Shown here piece by piece: positions 6,829-16,008 of a stretch of DNA of 64,000 nt. Below the pieces are notes generated by a model, which had not been told where the DNA came from, ran no database searches, and saw only the letters and a list, made by a program, of their open reading frames with translations. A program made the translations under genes and the position numbers. Position 1 is the first letter of the stretch, and the number at the start of each line of letters is the position of its first letter. The stretch lies in NCBI GenBank assembly GCA_046349435.1, contig JAXMCI010000002.1, positions 124,001 to 188,000 of the forward strand. Reading direction: 5' to 3'. The stretch comes from JAXMCI01 sp046349435. GTDB taxonomy: Bacteria > Pseudomonadota > Alphaproteobacteria > Dongiales > Dongiaceae.

Positions 6829-8490
6829 GTGACCGACCCGACCTTCCAGCCGCCCGAGCTGGGGCCGACCAACCGCGGGCCGCGGCGCGCCGTGCCGATG
6901 CATGCCGACCATAGCTGGCTCGACCTGCACTGGTACGAGATGCCGCGCGAGGACCCCGCCTGGCCGGAGATCTACGCCTACACCGACCGCCTCTCCTACG
7001 CGCCGGGCGAGACGGTGCGCATCCATGCCAGCGGCACCGCGCCGCGCTGGCGGCTGCAGGTCTATCGCGACGGCGGCCGGCCGGCGCTGCTGCACGATTC
7101 GGAGCTGCCGGGCAGCTTCACCCCAGTGCCCGGCGATGCCTACAGGTCCGGCTGCGGCTGGCCGGTCGCCACCGAGCTGACGCTGCCGGCCGACCTCGCC
7201 TCCGGCTTCTACCGGATCGCCTCGAGCTGCCCGCGCGCCGACGGCAGCCGGTTCCTGGCGCACCATTTCTTCGTCGTGCGGCCGACACCGGCGACGCGGC
7301 GCGGCCGTCTGCTGATGCTGCTGCCGACCGCGACCTGGACCGCCTACAACGACTGGGGCGGCTCGAACCACTACCAGGGCATCGACGGCGCCGCCGGCGA
7401 CCTCGCCTCGCCGATCCTCAGCCTCGAGCGGCCCTGGGCGCGCGGCCTGCTCTGGCTGCCCGAGGGCGCGCCCCGGACCTGCACCTCGCCGCCGCCGCGG
7501 CGCGGCGCGGCGCCGGCCTATACGCAGAAGGAATGGTCCTTCGCCAACGGCTTCACCCAGTACAGCGGCTCGGCCGGCTGGGCCCAGTTCGACCGCCACT
7601 TCCTGCTCTGGGCGGAGCGCGAGGGCTATGCGCTCGACATGATCACCCAGACCGACCTGCACTACCGGCCGGAGCTGCTCGACGCCTATGCCGCGGTGGT
7701 GATCGTCGGCCATGACGAGTACTGGACGCGCGAGATGCGGCTGGCGATGGAGGCGTGGCTCGACCGCGGCGGCCGGCTGGCCCGGCTCGGCGGCAACATC
7801 TGCTGGCAGATCCGGCTCGAGGACGAGGGGCGGCGGCAGGTCTGCTACAAGGCCCGCGCCCATGACGAGGATCCCGTGCGCGGCACCGCCGATGCGCACC
7901 TGCTGACCTCGGGCTGGGAGGACGCGACGGTCAACTGGCCGGGCGCCACCACCTTCGGCGTCAACGGCTTCCGCGGCGTCTATTCCGGCTGGGGCGGGCT
8001 GATCCCGCGTGGCCAGCGCGGCTTCACCGTCTACCGGCCGGAGCACTGGCTGTTCGCCGGCACCGACCTCGGCTATGGCGACGTGTTCGGCGCCGAGGCG
8101 GAGATCTTCGCCTACGAGGTCGACGGCCTCGACTACACCGTCCGCAACGGCCTGCCCTATCCGACCGGCCGCGACGGCGCGCCGGCGAGCGTCGAGATCC
8201 TCGCCATGGCCCCGGCGGTGCTGGCCGAGACGGAGCTGCCCGGCGAGGGCTTCCGCTACCACATCGGCGCCAACGACCTCGAGACCATGGCCCGCCTCGC
8301 CACCGGTGCGGCGACCCCGGCCGCGCTGGCCGAGTACCGCTACGGCGCCGGCATGATCGTCCACATGGCGCGCGGCAAGGGCGAGGTGGTCAGCGCGTCC
8401 AGCTGCGAATGGGTGATGGGCCTGGCGCGCAACGACGGCGACACCCGGCAGATCACCCGCAACCTGCTCGACCGGTTCATCGCGGGGTAG
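6829..8490 (+). CDS. N,N-dimethylformamidase large-subunit-like protein (copy 2)
   Basis: 553-aa tandem paralogue of the preceding gene with the same layout: beta-rich N-terminal part, then LLPTATWTAYNDWGGSNHY, VIVGHDEYWTREMR and NWPGATTFGVNG. The GTG at 6829 is chosen because GGGAGGAG lies 6-8 bases upstream and the product then starts MTDPTFQPPEL, matching copy 1 (MTDDTFVRPEL); a longer reading from 6715 would translate the palindromic repeat. The copies differ at scattered positions throughout, including loops around PPRRGAAPAYTQ, so this is an old duplication that may have produced a second substrate range or a hetero-oligomer partner. It converges on the aminotransferase gene with a 36-base gap. 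Confidence 0.82.
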   Translation: MTDPTFQPPELGPTNRGPRRAVPMHADHSWLDLHWYEMPREDPAWPEIYAYTDRLSYAPGETVRIHASGTAPRWRLQVYRDGGRPALLHDSELPGSFTPVPGDAYRSGCGWPVATELTLPADLASGFYRIASSCPRADGSRFLAHHFFVVRPTPATRRGRLLMLLPTATWTAYNDWGGSNHYQGIDGAAGDLASPILSLERPWARGLLWLPEGAPRTCTSPPPRRGAAPAYTQKEWSFANGFTQYSGSAGWAQFDRHFLLWAEREGYALDMITQTDLHYRPELLDAYAAVVIVGHDEYWTREMRLAMEAWLDRGGRLARLGGNICWQIRLEDEGRRQVCYKARAHDEDPVRGTADAHLLTSGWEDATVNWPGATTFGVNGFRGVYSGWGGLIPRGQRGFTVYRPEHWLFAGTDLGYGDVFGAEAEIFAYEVDGLDYTVRNGLPYPTGRDGAPASVEILAMAPAVLAETELPGEGFRYHIGANDLETMARLATGAATPAALAEYRYGAGMIVHMARGKGEVVSASSCEWVMGLARNDGDTRQITRNLLDRFIAG

Positions 8491-8526
8491 GGCTGGAGTT
8501 CCTCGCCCACGGAGTGGGAGAGGGAG

Positions 8527-9897
8527 TCAGGCGGCGATCTCCCGCGCCGTCTGGTCCAGCGTGGCGGCGAGGCGCTCGACCAGCTGGTCGAGCTCGGCGT
8601 CGCTGACGATGTAGGGCGGGCAGATGGCGATGACGTCGCCGAGGTTGCGGATGATCAGCCCGTTGGCGCGGGCCAGCCGCTCGGCCGTCGCGCCGACCTT
8701 GCGCTCGGGCGCGAAGGGGTGGCGCGCGGCCGCGTCCTCCATCAGCTCGATGCCGCCGATGAATCCCAGGCTGCGGATCTCGCCGACCAGCTTGTGCCCG
8801 GCGAGCGGCGCCAGGCCGCGGCGCAGCCGCTCGCCCAGCCGGCGGGCGACGGCCGGCAGGTCCATCTCGCGATAGATGCGCAGCGCCTCGGCGGCGACCG
8901 CCGAGGTGACGGGGTGGCCGGAATAGGTGAAGCCGTGGCCGAAGGTGCCGTTGCGGTGGCTCTCCTCGGCGACCGTCGCGGCGACCTCCGGGGAAACCAG
9001 CACGGCGCCGATCGGCATGTAGCCGGAGGACAGCCCCTTGGCCACCGACAGCATGTCCGGGCGGAACCCGACCGACTGGCAGCCGAACCAGCTGCCGGTG
9101 CGCCCGAAGCCGCAGATCACCTCGTCGGCGAGGACCAGGATGTCGTGGCGGCGCAGGATCTCGGCCACCGCCGGGAAGTAGCCGGCGGGCGGCACCAGCA
9201 CGCCGCCGGCGCCCATCACCGGCTCGGCGATGAAGGCGGCGATGGTGTCGGCGCCCTCGGCCGCGATCTGCGCCTCGAGCTCGACGGCGAGCCGCGCGCC
9301 GAATTCCTCGGGCGTCTCGCCCTCGCGGTGGTCGCGGTAGTAGTGCGGCCGGGCGGCATGGACGACGCGGCAGTCCGGCAGGTTGAAGGAGCGGTGCATC
9401 ATCGGCAGGCCGCACAGCGCCGCCGCCATCACCGTCGAGCCGTGGAAGGCGCCGATGCGCGACAGGATCTTGCGCTTCTCCGGCCGGCCGCGCGCGACCT
9501 GGTAGTACCAGGCCATCTTGACCATGGTGTCGTTCGATTCCGAGCCGCCGTCGGTGAAGAAGACCTTGGCGTCGGGGAAGGGCGCGATCTCGCCGATGCG
9601 CTGCGCCAGCTCGGCCGCCCACGGGTTCGAGCGGCTGTTGAAGGTGTGGTAGACGGGCATCGTGGCCAAGGCGCGCTCCGCCGCGGCGGCCAGCCGCCGG
9701 TCGGAGAATCCCAGGCTGGCGCACCACAGCGAGGACACCGCGTCGATGTATTTGTGGCCCTCGATGTCGAAGACGAACGGCCCTTCGCCGCCGGTGATCA
9801 TCAGCGGCCCGGCCTCGAGATGGCGCAGCCCGTCGGTCTGGGAATGGATGTGCCAGCGCACATCGGCGCTCTCGAGGTCGGCCGCCCGGTTCTCCAT
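8527..9897 (-). CDS. Class III aminotransferase (PLP-dependent, omega-amino acid type)
   Basis: 456-aa cytoplasmic aminotransferase of fold type I, class III. It would move an amino group from an omega-amino acid, polyamine or similar amine to pyruvate or another keto acid. The PLP lysine is K287 in SVAKGLSSG; the aspartate that binds the PLP nitrogen is D258 in VLADEVICGFGRTG. The phosphate-binding GSESND motif is at 118-123. Start at 9897: GGAGT lies just upstream and MENRAADLESADVRWH is a typical N-terminus, while the open frame upstream is proline/arginine-rich shadow sequence. Transcribed divergently from the nucleotidyltransferase-like gene. Exact substrate unresolved. Confidence 0.92.
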   Translation of the reverse strand: MENRAADLESADVRWHIHSQTDGLRHLEAGPLMITGGEGPFVFDIEGHKYIDAVSSLWCASLGFSDRRLAAAAERALATMPVYHTFNSRSNPWAAELAQRIGEIAPFPDAKVFFTDGGSESNDTMVKMAWYYQVARGRPEKRKILSRIGAFHGSTVMAAALCGLPMMHRSFNLPDCRVVHAARPHYYRDHREGETPEEFGARLAVELEAQIAAEGADTIAAFIAEPVMGAGGVLVPPAGYFPAVAEILRRHDILVLADEVICGFGRTGSWFGCQSVGFRPDMLSVAKGLSSGYMPIGAVLVSPEVAATVAEESHRNGTFGHGFTYSGHPVTSAVAAEALRIYREMDLPAVARRLGERLRRGLAPLAGHKLVGEIRSLGFIGGIELMEDAAARHPFAPERKVGATAERLARANGLIIRNLGDVIAICPPYIVSDAELDQLVERLAATLDQTAREIAA

Positions 9898-10061
9898 CGC
9901 ACTCCACTCCCTGGGGAACTTATAAGATATAGGTGCACCGGGAACCGGGCAAGCGAACGGAGGCGCTGGAAAGCGCGGCGGGCTTCCGTCACCATCACCG
10001 CCGGTCGCCCGGCGCGGAGGTCCTGCCGCGGGCGGGACGGGCGGCCCCGGACGGAGAGGCA
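9898..10061. promoter_or_regulatory. Divergent intergenic region with an AT-rich box
   Basis: Between the aminotransferase (minus) and the nucleotidyltransferase-like gene (plus). The only AT-rich stretch is 9918-9933, containing the palindrome CTTATAAG followed by ATATAGG. It lies 21 bases from the aminotransferase start and is a candidate -10 or operator region for that gene. No clear -35 was identified. Confidence 0.3.
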
Positions 10062-12054
10062 ATGGCGGCGCAGGCGGACGACGATCCCAGGCCGGGGGAC
10101 GGGCATTGCTGGCCCACGCCGGACCAGGAGCGGCTGCTCGCCGCGGCCCTGGTCGAGGGGCCGGCGGGGCTCGCCGCCTGGGAGGAGGTGGCCCGCAGCC
10201 TCGACCTGGACGGCCCCGATTTCGGCGCCAGCATGGTGCTGCCGCTGCTGTTCCGCCGGCTGAAGGCGCAGGGCGTCGAGGATTCCCGCCTCGGCATCTT
10301 CAAGGGCATCCATCGCCGCAATTGGGTGCGCAACGAGCGGCTGCTGCACGCCGCCTGGCCGGTTCTCGGCCACCTCGCCGCGCGCGGCATCGAGGTGGCG
10401 CTGCTCAAGGGCGCGGCGCTGCTCGCCACCAGCTACGCCGATCTCGGGCTGCGCTACATGGCCGATGTCGACATCCTGGTGCCCACCGCCGACCGCCGGC
10501 GGGCGATCGACGCGCTCGGCGAGTGCGGCTTCGTGCCGGTCGACGGCTTCAGTCCCGACGCGGTCGACGCGATCATGCCGGCGACGACGCCGAGCTACGG
10601 CTTCCGCAATGCCGCCGGGCTCTCGGTCGACCTGCACTGGAACGTGCTGCACCAGTCGCGCCAGCCGGACGCCGATGCCGCCTTCTGGGCAGCCGCCCGC
10701 CGGCTGGAATTCCGCGGCCTGCCGATCCGCGTCCTCGATCCCAGCGACCAGCTGCTGCACGTGCTGGCGCACGGCGTGCGCTGGAACGCCATGGCGCCGC
10801 TGCGCTGGGTGCTGGACGCGGCGATCGTGATCGGCGGCACGCCGGGCGGGCCGGACTGGGCGCGCCTGGCGGAGCAGGCGCGGCTGCGCCGGCTCGCCGT
10901 GCCGATCGGGCGGGCGCTGGGCTATCTCCGGCGCCGCTACGCCCTGCCGGTGCCGCAGGAGACGCTCGACGCGCTGCGCCGGTCGGGCTCGCCGCTGCAG
11001 CGCTGGGAGGCCGATCTCGAGGAGCGCGACCCGGGCGGGCGCACCGCGTTCGAGGATTCGGGCTACGCCTATCTGGTGGCGCTGCGCGACCGCACGCCGC
11101 TCGGCCGCCGGCCGGGCTGGCGGGCGCATCTCGGCGCGCTGCTCGATTGCCGCGGCCTGGACCGGGTCCGGCAGCTGCCGGCCGACCTGCTGCTGGCGCG
11201 ACCCTTCCACCCGAGCGCGCTGCCCAGGGACGCCGCCACCCCGCTGGCGGAAGGCGTGCGGCTGAACGCGACGCGGGCCGCCGAATTCCATCGCGTGGTC
11301 GGGCGCGGCTGGCAGCGGCCGGAGCCGCACGGCACCTGGACCGGCCGGCGCGAAGCGCTGCTCCGGCTGCGGCCGGAGGGGCGCTCCGGCGCGCCGCTGG
11401 CCCTGGTCTTCAGCGGCTGGGCGTTCGTCGCCGAGCGCTTCCCCGAGCAGCGGCTCGCGGTCTCGATCGCCGGTCGCCGCCTGGCGGACTGGCCGCTGCG
11501 GCACAAGACCGAAGCGCTGCCGGTGGCCCGCGTGCCGCTGCCCGGCGCCGACGCCGGGCCGGTGCTCGAGGTCCGCTTCCGCACCGGGCCGCTCGGCTCG
11601 CCCTGGTCGGCCGGCGTCAGCGCCGATCGCCGCCGGCTCGGCCTGCCTGGCCTGGCTGGAGCTGGCGCCGATCGCGACGCTGCCGGCCGGCGAGGCGATC
11701 CGGCCGGGGCCGGACGGCAATGCGGATCCCTACCTCGCCGGCGGCTGGCACATGGTCGACCGGCGCGGCGCGCTCGTCGGCCGAAGCTCGCGGCTGCTGC
11801 TGGTGCGGTCCGGCGGCGACCGGCTCCGCCTCACCGTCGCGGTCGAGAGCGAGCAGGCCGGGCAGCTCACGGTGCTGGTCAATGACCGCGAGCTCGAGCC
11901 GTGGGCGCTGCCCTCCGCCACCGAGCCGCTGCACCGCGCCTTCCCGCTGCCCGACGGCGAGCCGGTCCTGGCGATCGAGCTGCGCGCCGCCCCGATGGCC
12001 CGCGGCAGCGTCTGGCTGCGCGAGCTGGCGATCGAGAGCGGCAGCGGCGCGTAG
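10062..12054 (+). CDS. Nucleotidyltransferase-family protein with two C-terminal beta domains; +1 frameshift near 11640
   Basis: Residues 1-400 resemble the uncharacterised nucleotidyltransferase family found in polysaccharide and capsule loci: LLKGAALLATSYADLGLRYM followed by ADVDILVP supplies the acidic metal-binding pair. ATG 10062 follows GGAGAGG. Near 11640 the coding signal leaves the first frame (ends SADRRRLG) and continues one frame on as ACLAWLELAPIATLPAGEAI down to TAG at 12054; removing one G from CTCGGCC restores a continuous protein of about 663 aa. The C-terminal third holds two similar beta-sandwich-like repeats, one starting GTWTGRREALLRL and one starting GWHMVDRRGALVGRSS, each about 100 aa. 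The indel could be a sequencing error or a recent mutation; without repair the first frame runs on to 11885 with a nonsense tail. Confidence 0.75.
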
Positions 12055-12088
12055 ACCGGCAGGTTCCTGTCCGGCCCCGCGGCGGCCC

Positions 12089-12179
12089 TGGATGGCCGGC
12101 TCGAGGCCGGCCATGACAAGGCAAGGGAGAGGCCCCTCTCACTCTGCATTGTCATGCCCGGGCTTGACCCGGGCATCCA
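12089..12179. repeat. Paired palindromic repeats, family GTCATGCCCGGGCTTGACCC
   Basis: Two related hairpin units in opposite orientation: 12089-12117 (core GGCCGGCTCGAGGCCGGCC) and 12151-12179 (core GCCCGGGCTTGACCCGGGC), each ending in the GTCAT/ATCCA flanks shared with the unit at 38025-38053. The spacer contains a further perfect palindrome GAGAGGCCCCTCTC. They sit between convergent genes and may act as bidirectional transcript ends. Confidence 0.8.
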
Positions 12180-12235
12180 TCTTGCGGCCGTCCCTGACTG
12201 TCCGGTTCGAGCCGCCGACGACAGGAATCCTGCCC

Positions 12236-14284
12236 TCAGGCCCGCGCCGCGGCGCGCACCTCCGGCCAGGCCGCGACATCGAGGAAGGTGCTCTGGTAGG
12301 TGGCGCCGGCGCCGATGTCGGTGAGCCGGCTGGAGCAGAGCAGGTTGATGGTGCCGGAGACCGCTTCGCCGGCCGGCCGCTGCCCGGGCACCAGCACCAC
12401 GCCCTCGCCGATCTCGTCGCTGACCCGCAGCACCAGCCCGACCTCGCCGCGGTCGTTGAAGAGACGCACCTTGTCGCCGCCGGCGAGGCCCCGGCGCGCC
12501 GCCTCGCGGGGATGCAGGACGCAGGCCGGCTCGCCCTCGCGGCGGCGCAGGAAGGCGCTGCCGGCATAGGCGGTGTGCGCCTGGAAGTAGCCGGGGGCGG
12601 TCAGCAGGCGCAGCGGCCAGCGGGCGGCGTCGCTCGTCTCCACCGGATCCGGCTCCCAGACCGGCAGCGGCGGCAGGCCCTGGGCGGCCAGCGAAGCGGC
12701 GTAGATCTCGAGCTTGCCCGATGGCGTGCGGAAGGTCTGGCCCTCCGCCTCCGGCGCCACCTTGATGGGGCGGTGGTCGAGCAGCTGCCTGGGATCGATG
12801 CGCGCCGCGGCGCCGCCGGCCTTCTCGAAGAAGCGCGGAAGGATCTCGGCCGGCGTCTCGCCGAAGACCGCGTCGGTCAGCCCCATCCGGCGGGCCAGCG
12901 CCTGGGCCAGCCGCTGGTTGCTCCAGGCCTCGCCCTGCGGCGGCACGGCGGCCGGGGCGAACTGCATGTAGTAGCTGCCGTAGCTGCGGTAGAGGTCCGA
13001 GGTCTCGAGATAGGTCGCCGCCGGCAGCACGATGTCGGCGTAGCGCGCCGTGTCGGTCAGCAGCGGGTCGTGCACCACGGTGAAGAGGTCCTCGCGCGCC
13101 AGCCCCTGCCGCACCCGGCCGGCATCGGGACAGGTCACCGCCGGGTTGTTGGCGGCGATGAAGAGGCCCCGGATCGGCGGGTCGTCGAGGGTCAGCAGCG
13201 CCTCGCCGAGCAGGCTGTGGTTGACCTGCCGCCGGGCCACCGGGCCGCCGGGCCGGCGCACCGGGGAGACGTCGATCTCGATCGAGGCGGCGGTGAGCAG
13301 CAGCGCGCCGCCGCCGCGCCGCCCGTAGGCGCCGGTGACCGCCGGCAGCACGGCCACGGCGCGCAGCGCCTGGCCGCCGCGGGCGAGCCGCGTCATGCCC
13401 TCGCCGAGGCGGATGAAGGAGCGCTTCGCGGCGCCGTAGAGTGCCGCCAGCCGCTCGATGTCGGCGACCTCGAGGCCGGTGATCTCGGCTACGCGCTCCG
13501 GCGGGAACTGCGGCACCACCTCGCGGCGCCAGGCCTCGAAGCCCAGCGTATGGGCGGCGAGATAGGCCTCGTCGCACAGCCCGTCGCGCACCAGGATGTG
13601 GACGATGCCGATCGCCAGCGCGGCGTCGGTGCCGATCCGGATCGGCAGGTGCCAGTCGGCGCTCGCCGCCGTGCGGCTGCGGCGCGGATCGATGACGACG
13701 ATCTTCACGCCCTCGCGCTGGCGCTGCTCGGCCTTGTGCCAGAAATGCACGTTGACCGCCTTGAGGTCGCAGCCCCAGGCGATGATCAGGTCGGACTGGG
13801 CGACCGCCTCCGGGTCCGCGCCGCCGACCGGCCCCAGGGTGAGGTCCCAGGCCGTCTCGCAGCAGCTGTCGCACACCGTGCCGGCGATCAGCCGGCTGGT
13901 GCCGAGCGCGTGGAACAGGCCGTCGATCAGGCCGCGATTGATCTGCCCCTGATGCGCGCTGTAGGCGTAGCCGAGCAGCGCCGCCGGCCCGTCGGCGGCG
14001 ATGATCGCCTTCCAGCGCGCCTCGATCTCGTCGAGCGCCTCGTCCCAGCCGATCGGCCGGAAGCGGCCCTCGCCCTTGGCGCCGGTCCGGCGCAGCGGCG
14101 TGGCGATGCGGTCGGGCGAATGCACCAGCTCGGCGTCGCGGTTGACCTTGGCGCAGGCGAAGCCGGCGGTGTAGGGCTGCTCGGGATCGCCCGAGACGTC
14201 GACCACCCGGCCGTTCTCGACGGTGGCGATCAGCGAGCACATGCAGGGGCAGTCGTGGGCGCAGGCGATGCGGATCCGGTCCAT
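12236..14284 (-). CDS. Molybdopterin-dependent oxidoreductase, [4Fe-4S]-containing
   Basis: 682-aa protein of the DMSO reductase/formate dehydrogenase-like superfamily. Cysteines C8, C12, C16 and C44 (CAHDCPCMC... then FACAK) form a C-x3-C-x3-C-x27-C iron-sulfur site. The body has the usual molybdopterin-guanine-dinucleotide binding segments (GTVCDSCCETAWD, LIIAWGCDLKAVNVHFWHKA, FIRLGEGMTRLARGGQ, FIAANNPAVTCPDAGRV) and a C-terminal barrel. The molybdenum ligand is probably one of the cysteines in VCDSCC, by analogy. There is no twin-arginine signal, so it is predicted cytoplasmic. No electron-transfer partner or cofactor gene is adjacent. Substrate unknown. Confidence 0.9.
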   Translation of the reverse strand: MDRIRIACAHDCPCMCSLIATVENGRVVDVSGDPEQPYTAGFACAKVNRDAELVHSPDRIATPLRRTGAKGEGRFRPIGWDEALDEIEARWKAIIAADGPAALLGYAYSAHQGQINRGLIDGLFHALGTSRLIAGTVCDSCCETAWDLTLGPVGGADPEAVAQSDLIIAWGCDLKAVNVHFWHKAEQRQREGVKIVVIDPRRSRTAASADWHLPIRIGTDAALAIGIVHILVRDGLCDEAYLAAHTLGFEAWRREVVPQFPPERVAEITGLEVADIERLAALYGAAKRSFIRLGEGMTRLARGGQALRAVAVLPAVTGAYGRRGGGALLLTAASIEIDVSPVRRPGGPVARRQVNHSLLGEALLTLDDPPIRGLFIAANNPAVTCPDAGRVRQGLAREDLFTVVHDPLLTDTARYADIVLPAATYLETSDLYRSYGSYYMQFAPAAVPPQGEAWSNQRLAQALARRMGLTDAVFGETPAEILPRFFEKAGGAAARIDPRQLLDHRPIKVAPEAEGQTFRTPSGKLEIYAASLAAQGLPPLPVWEPDPVETSDAARWPLRLLTAPGYFQAHTAYAGSAFLRRREGEPACVLHPREAARRGLAGGDKVRLFNDRGEVGLVLRVSDEIGEGVVLVPGQRPAGEAVSGTINLLCSSRLTDIGAGATYQSTFLDVAAWPEVRAAARA

Positions 14285-14372
14285 GGCTCTTCCTCCGCGA
14301 ACAGAGATGGCGGAGCAAGGTGGTCGCGCTCAAGAGCCACTTTCGCGCCCCGGGGCAGACCACTATGCCGGC

Positions 14373-15917
14373 TCAGCCCTCCGGCAGCGAGTCGCGGACG
14401 ATGCGGCCGAGCCGCGCGGCAGCGGCGCGCAGCTGGTGGGTATCGAAGCCGGAATAGCCCAGCACCAGCCCCTGGCGGGGCGGGGCGGCGAGATAGAGCG
14501 GGCTGAGCGGCCGGGCGACGATGCCCTGGTCCCGGGCCCTTGCGGCGATCTCCCGGTCGGCGGCGCCGCCGCGGAGATAGGCGACCAGCTGCATGCCGCC
14601 CTCGGGCACCGCGATCGCCGCCCGGTCGCCGAGCTGCTGCGCCAGCGCGTCGACCGTCACGTCGCGGGCCTCGCGGTAGAGCTGGCGCATGCGCCGGATA
14701 TGGCCGGCGAGCAGGCCCTGGCGCATGAACTCGGCGGTCATCGCCTGCTGCAGGGTCGGCGGCGAGCGGTCGCTGAGGTGGCGGGCGCCGCGGAAGGCGT
14801 CGACCAGCGCGGGGGGCAGCACGGCGTAGCCCAGCCGCAGGCCGGGAAACAGCACCTTGCTCAGCGTGCCGACATAGATGACGCGGCCGCCGCGGTCGAG
14901 ACCCTGCAGCGAGGAGAGCGGCTTGCCGGCGAAGCGGAACTCGCTGTCGTAGTCGTCCTCGACGATCCAGGCGCCGGCCTCGGCGGCCCAGGCGAGCAGC
15001 TCCAGCCGGCGCGGCATGCTCATCACCGCGCCGGTCGGATATTGATGCGAGGGGGTGATGTAGGCGACCCGCGCCGCCGGCCCGGCCGCCTTGGCCGCGC
15101 CGACATCGAGCCCGGCGGCATCGACCGGCACCGGCACCAGCCGGGCGCCGGCCGCCTGCAGCGCCTCGCGGGTGGCGGGATAGCCGGGATCCTCGACCCA
15201 GACCGGGTCGCCGGGCTCGAGCAGCGTGCGGATGGTGAGGTCGATCGCCTGCTGCGCGCCCGACAGCACGATGACCTGCTCCTCGCCGCAATGGACGGCC
15301 CGGGCGGCCCGCAGATAGGCGGCGATCTCGCGCCGCAGCGCCGGCTCGCCGGCCGGGTCGGCATAAGCGAGGTTGACGCGGTCGAACTGCCGGATCGCGG
15401 CCGCGCCGATGCGTCGCCAGGCCTCGACGCTGCGGGCGTCGACGGCGCAGCAGCCGACCACGAAGGGCGTGCGCGCCGGCGGCTCCAGCGCGGCGCCGAC
15501 CGCCCGGTAGCGCCGCCCGGCGGTCGACAGCCGCGGCGCGGCCGGCGGCGCCGCGGCGCCGGCCGCCGGCCCGGCGGGGAGCGGCGGGACGTCCTCGGCG
15601 ACGTAGGTGCCCGAGCCGTGCCGGCCGACGGCGTAGCCTTCGGCGACGAGCTGCTCGTAGGCGGCGATCGCCGAGCTGCGGGACACCCCGAGCCGGGCGG
15701 CCAGCTGCCGGCTGGCGGGCAGCCGCATGCCCGGCGCCAGCGCGCCGGAGACGATGGCGTCGCGCAGCCCGAGGTGGATCCGGACGTAGAGGGGGCGCTC
15801 GCCGCCGTGGTCGAGGGAGATCTCGAGGAACTCCGACCAGCCGCGCCGTGCAGGAGCGGGGGCAGGAGCGGGGGCAGGAGCCGGGGCAGGACGGCGGCTA
15901 TCGACGGGGTCCCTCAT
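14373..15917 (-). CDS. MocR-type transcriptional regulator (GntR HTH fused to aminotransferase-like domain)
   Basis: 514-aa regulator. Residues 41-108 are a GntR winged helix (LYVRIHLGLRDAIVSGAL, MRLPASRQLAARLGVSR, GSGTYVAE). Residues 140-510 are a class I aminotransferase fold that binds PLP through K354 in GTLSKVLFPGLRLGY; D322 or D324 in EDDYDSEFRF is the usual PLP-nitrogen aspartate. Such proteins sense PLP or an amine ligand and control vitamin B6, amine or taurine/GABA genes. The N-terminus carries a proline-alanine run (residues 10-23) encoded by a short 12-bp minisatellite at about 15846-15893. Its target is unclear; the neighbours are not obviously PLP or amine genes except the aminotransferase 4.5 kb away. 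Confidence 0.92.
   Translation of the reverse strand: MRDPVDSRRPAPAPAPAPAPAPARRGWSEFLEISLDHGGERPLYVRIHLGLRDAIVSGALAPGMRLPASRQLAARLGVSRSSAIAAYEQLVAEGYAVGRHGSGTYVAEDVPPLPAGPAAGAAAPPAAPRLSTAGRRYRAVGAALEPPARTPFVVGCCAVDARSVEAWRRIGAAAIRQFDRVNLAYADPAGEPALRREIAAYLRAARAVHCGEEQVIVLSGAQQAIDLTIRTLLEPGDPVWVEDPGYPATREALQAAGARLVPVPVDAAGLDVGAAKAAGPAARVAYITPSHQYPTGAVMSMPRRLELLAWAAEAGAWIVEDDYDSEFRFAGKPLSSLQGLDRGGRVIYVGTLSKVLFPGLRLGYAVLPPALVDAFRGARHLSDRSPPTLQQAMTAEFMRQGLLAGHIRRMRQLYREARDVTVDALAQQLGDRAAIAVPEGGMQLVAYLRGGAADREIAARARDQGIVARPLSPLYLAAPPRQGLVLGYSGFDTHQLRAAAARLGRIVRDSLPEG
15846..15893. repeat. Imperfect 12-bp tandem repeat inside MocR gene
   Basis: About three to four units of GGCAGGAGCGGG, read on the plus strand, encode the alternating Pro-Ala run at the MocR N-terminus. 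Such a tract can change length by slippage in whole codons, altering the leader arm ahead of the DNA-binding domain. Confidence 0.6.
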
Positions 15918-16008
15918 CGCGACATGCTACACCGCCGGTCCCGCCCGCCGCGGATCGTCATGCCCGCAGCGTGTCGTCGCGCCGGCGCTGCATGAGTCGG
16001 CTCGCCTG

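Noticed and set aside
3720..6872. 1050-codon open frame on the minus strand
   Set aside because: It lies opposite three real genes with clear motifs and start sites; the translation is Arg/Ala/Gly/His-rich without domains, typical of antisense frames in very GC-rich DNA.
12190..12215. GGTTCGAGCC resembling a tRNA T-loop
   Set aside because: No acceptor, D or anticodon arms can be folded around it; it lies next to a palindromic repeat.
10106..14506. 1466-codon plus-strand frame across two genes and their gap
   Set aside because: It crosses the nucleotidyltransferase gene out of phase and runs antisense to the molybdopterin oxidoreductase; low-complexity translation, no start context.
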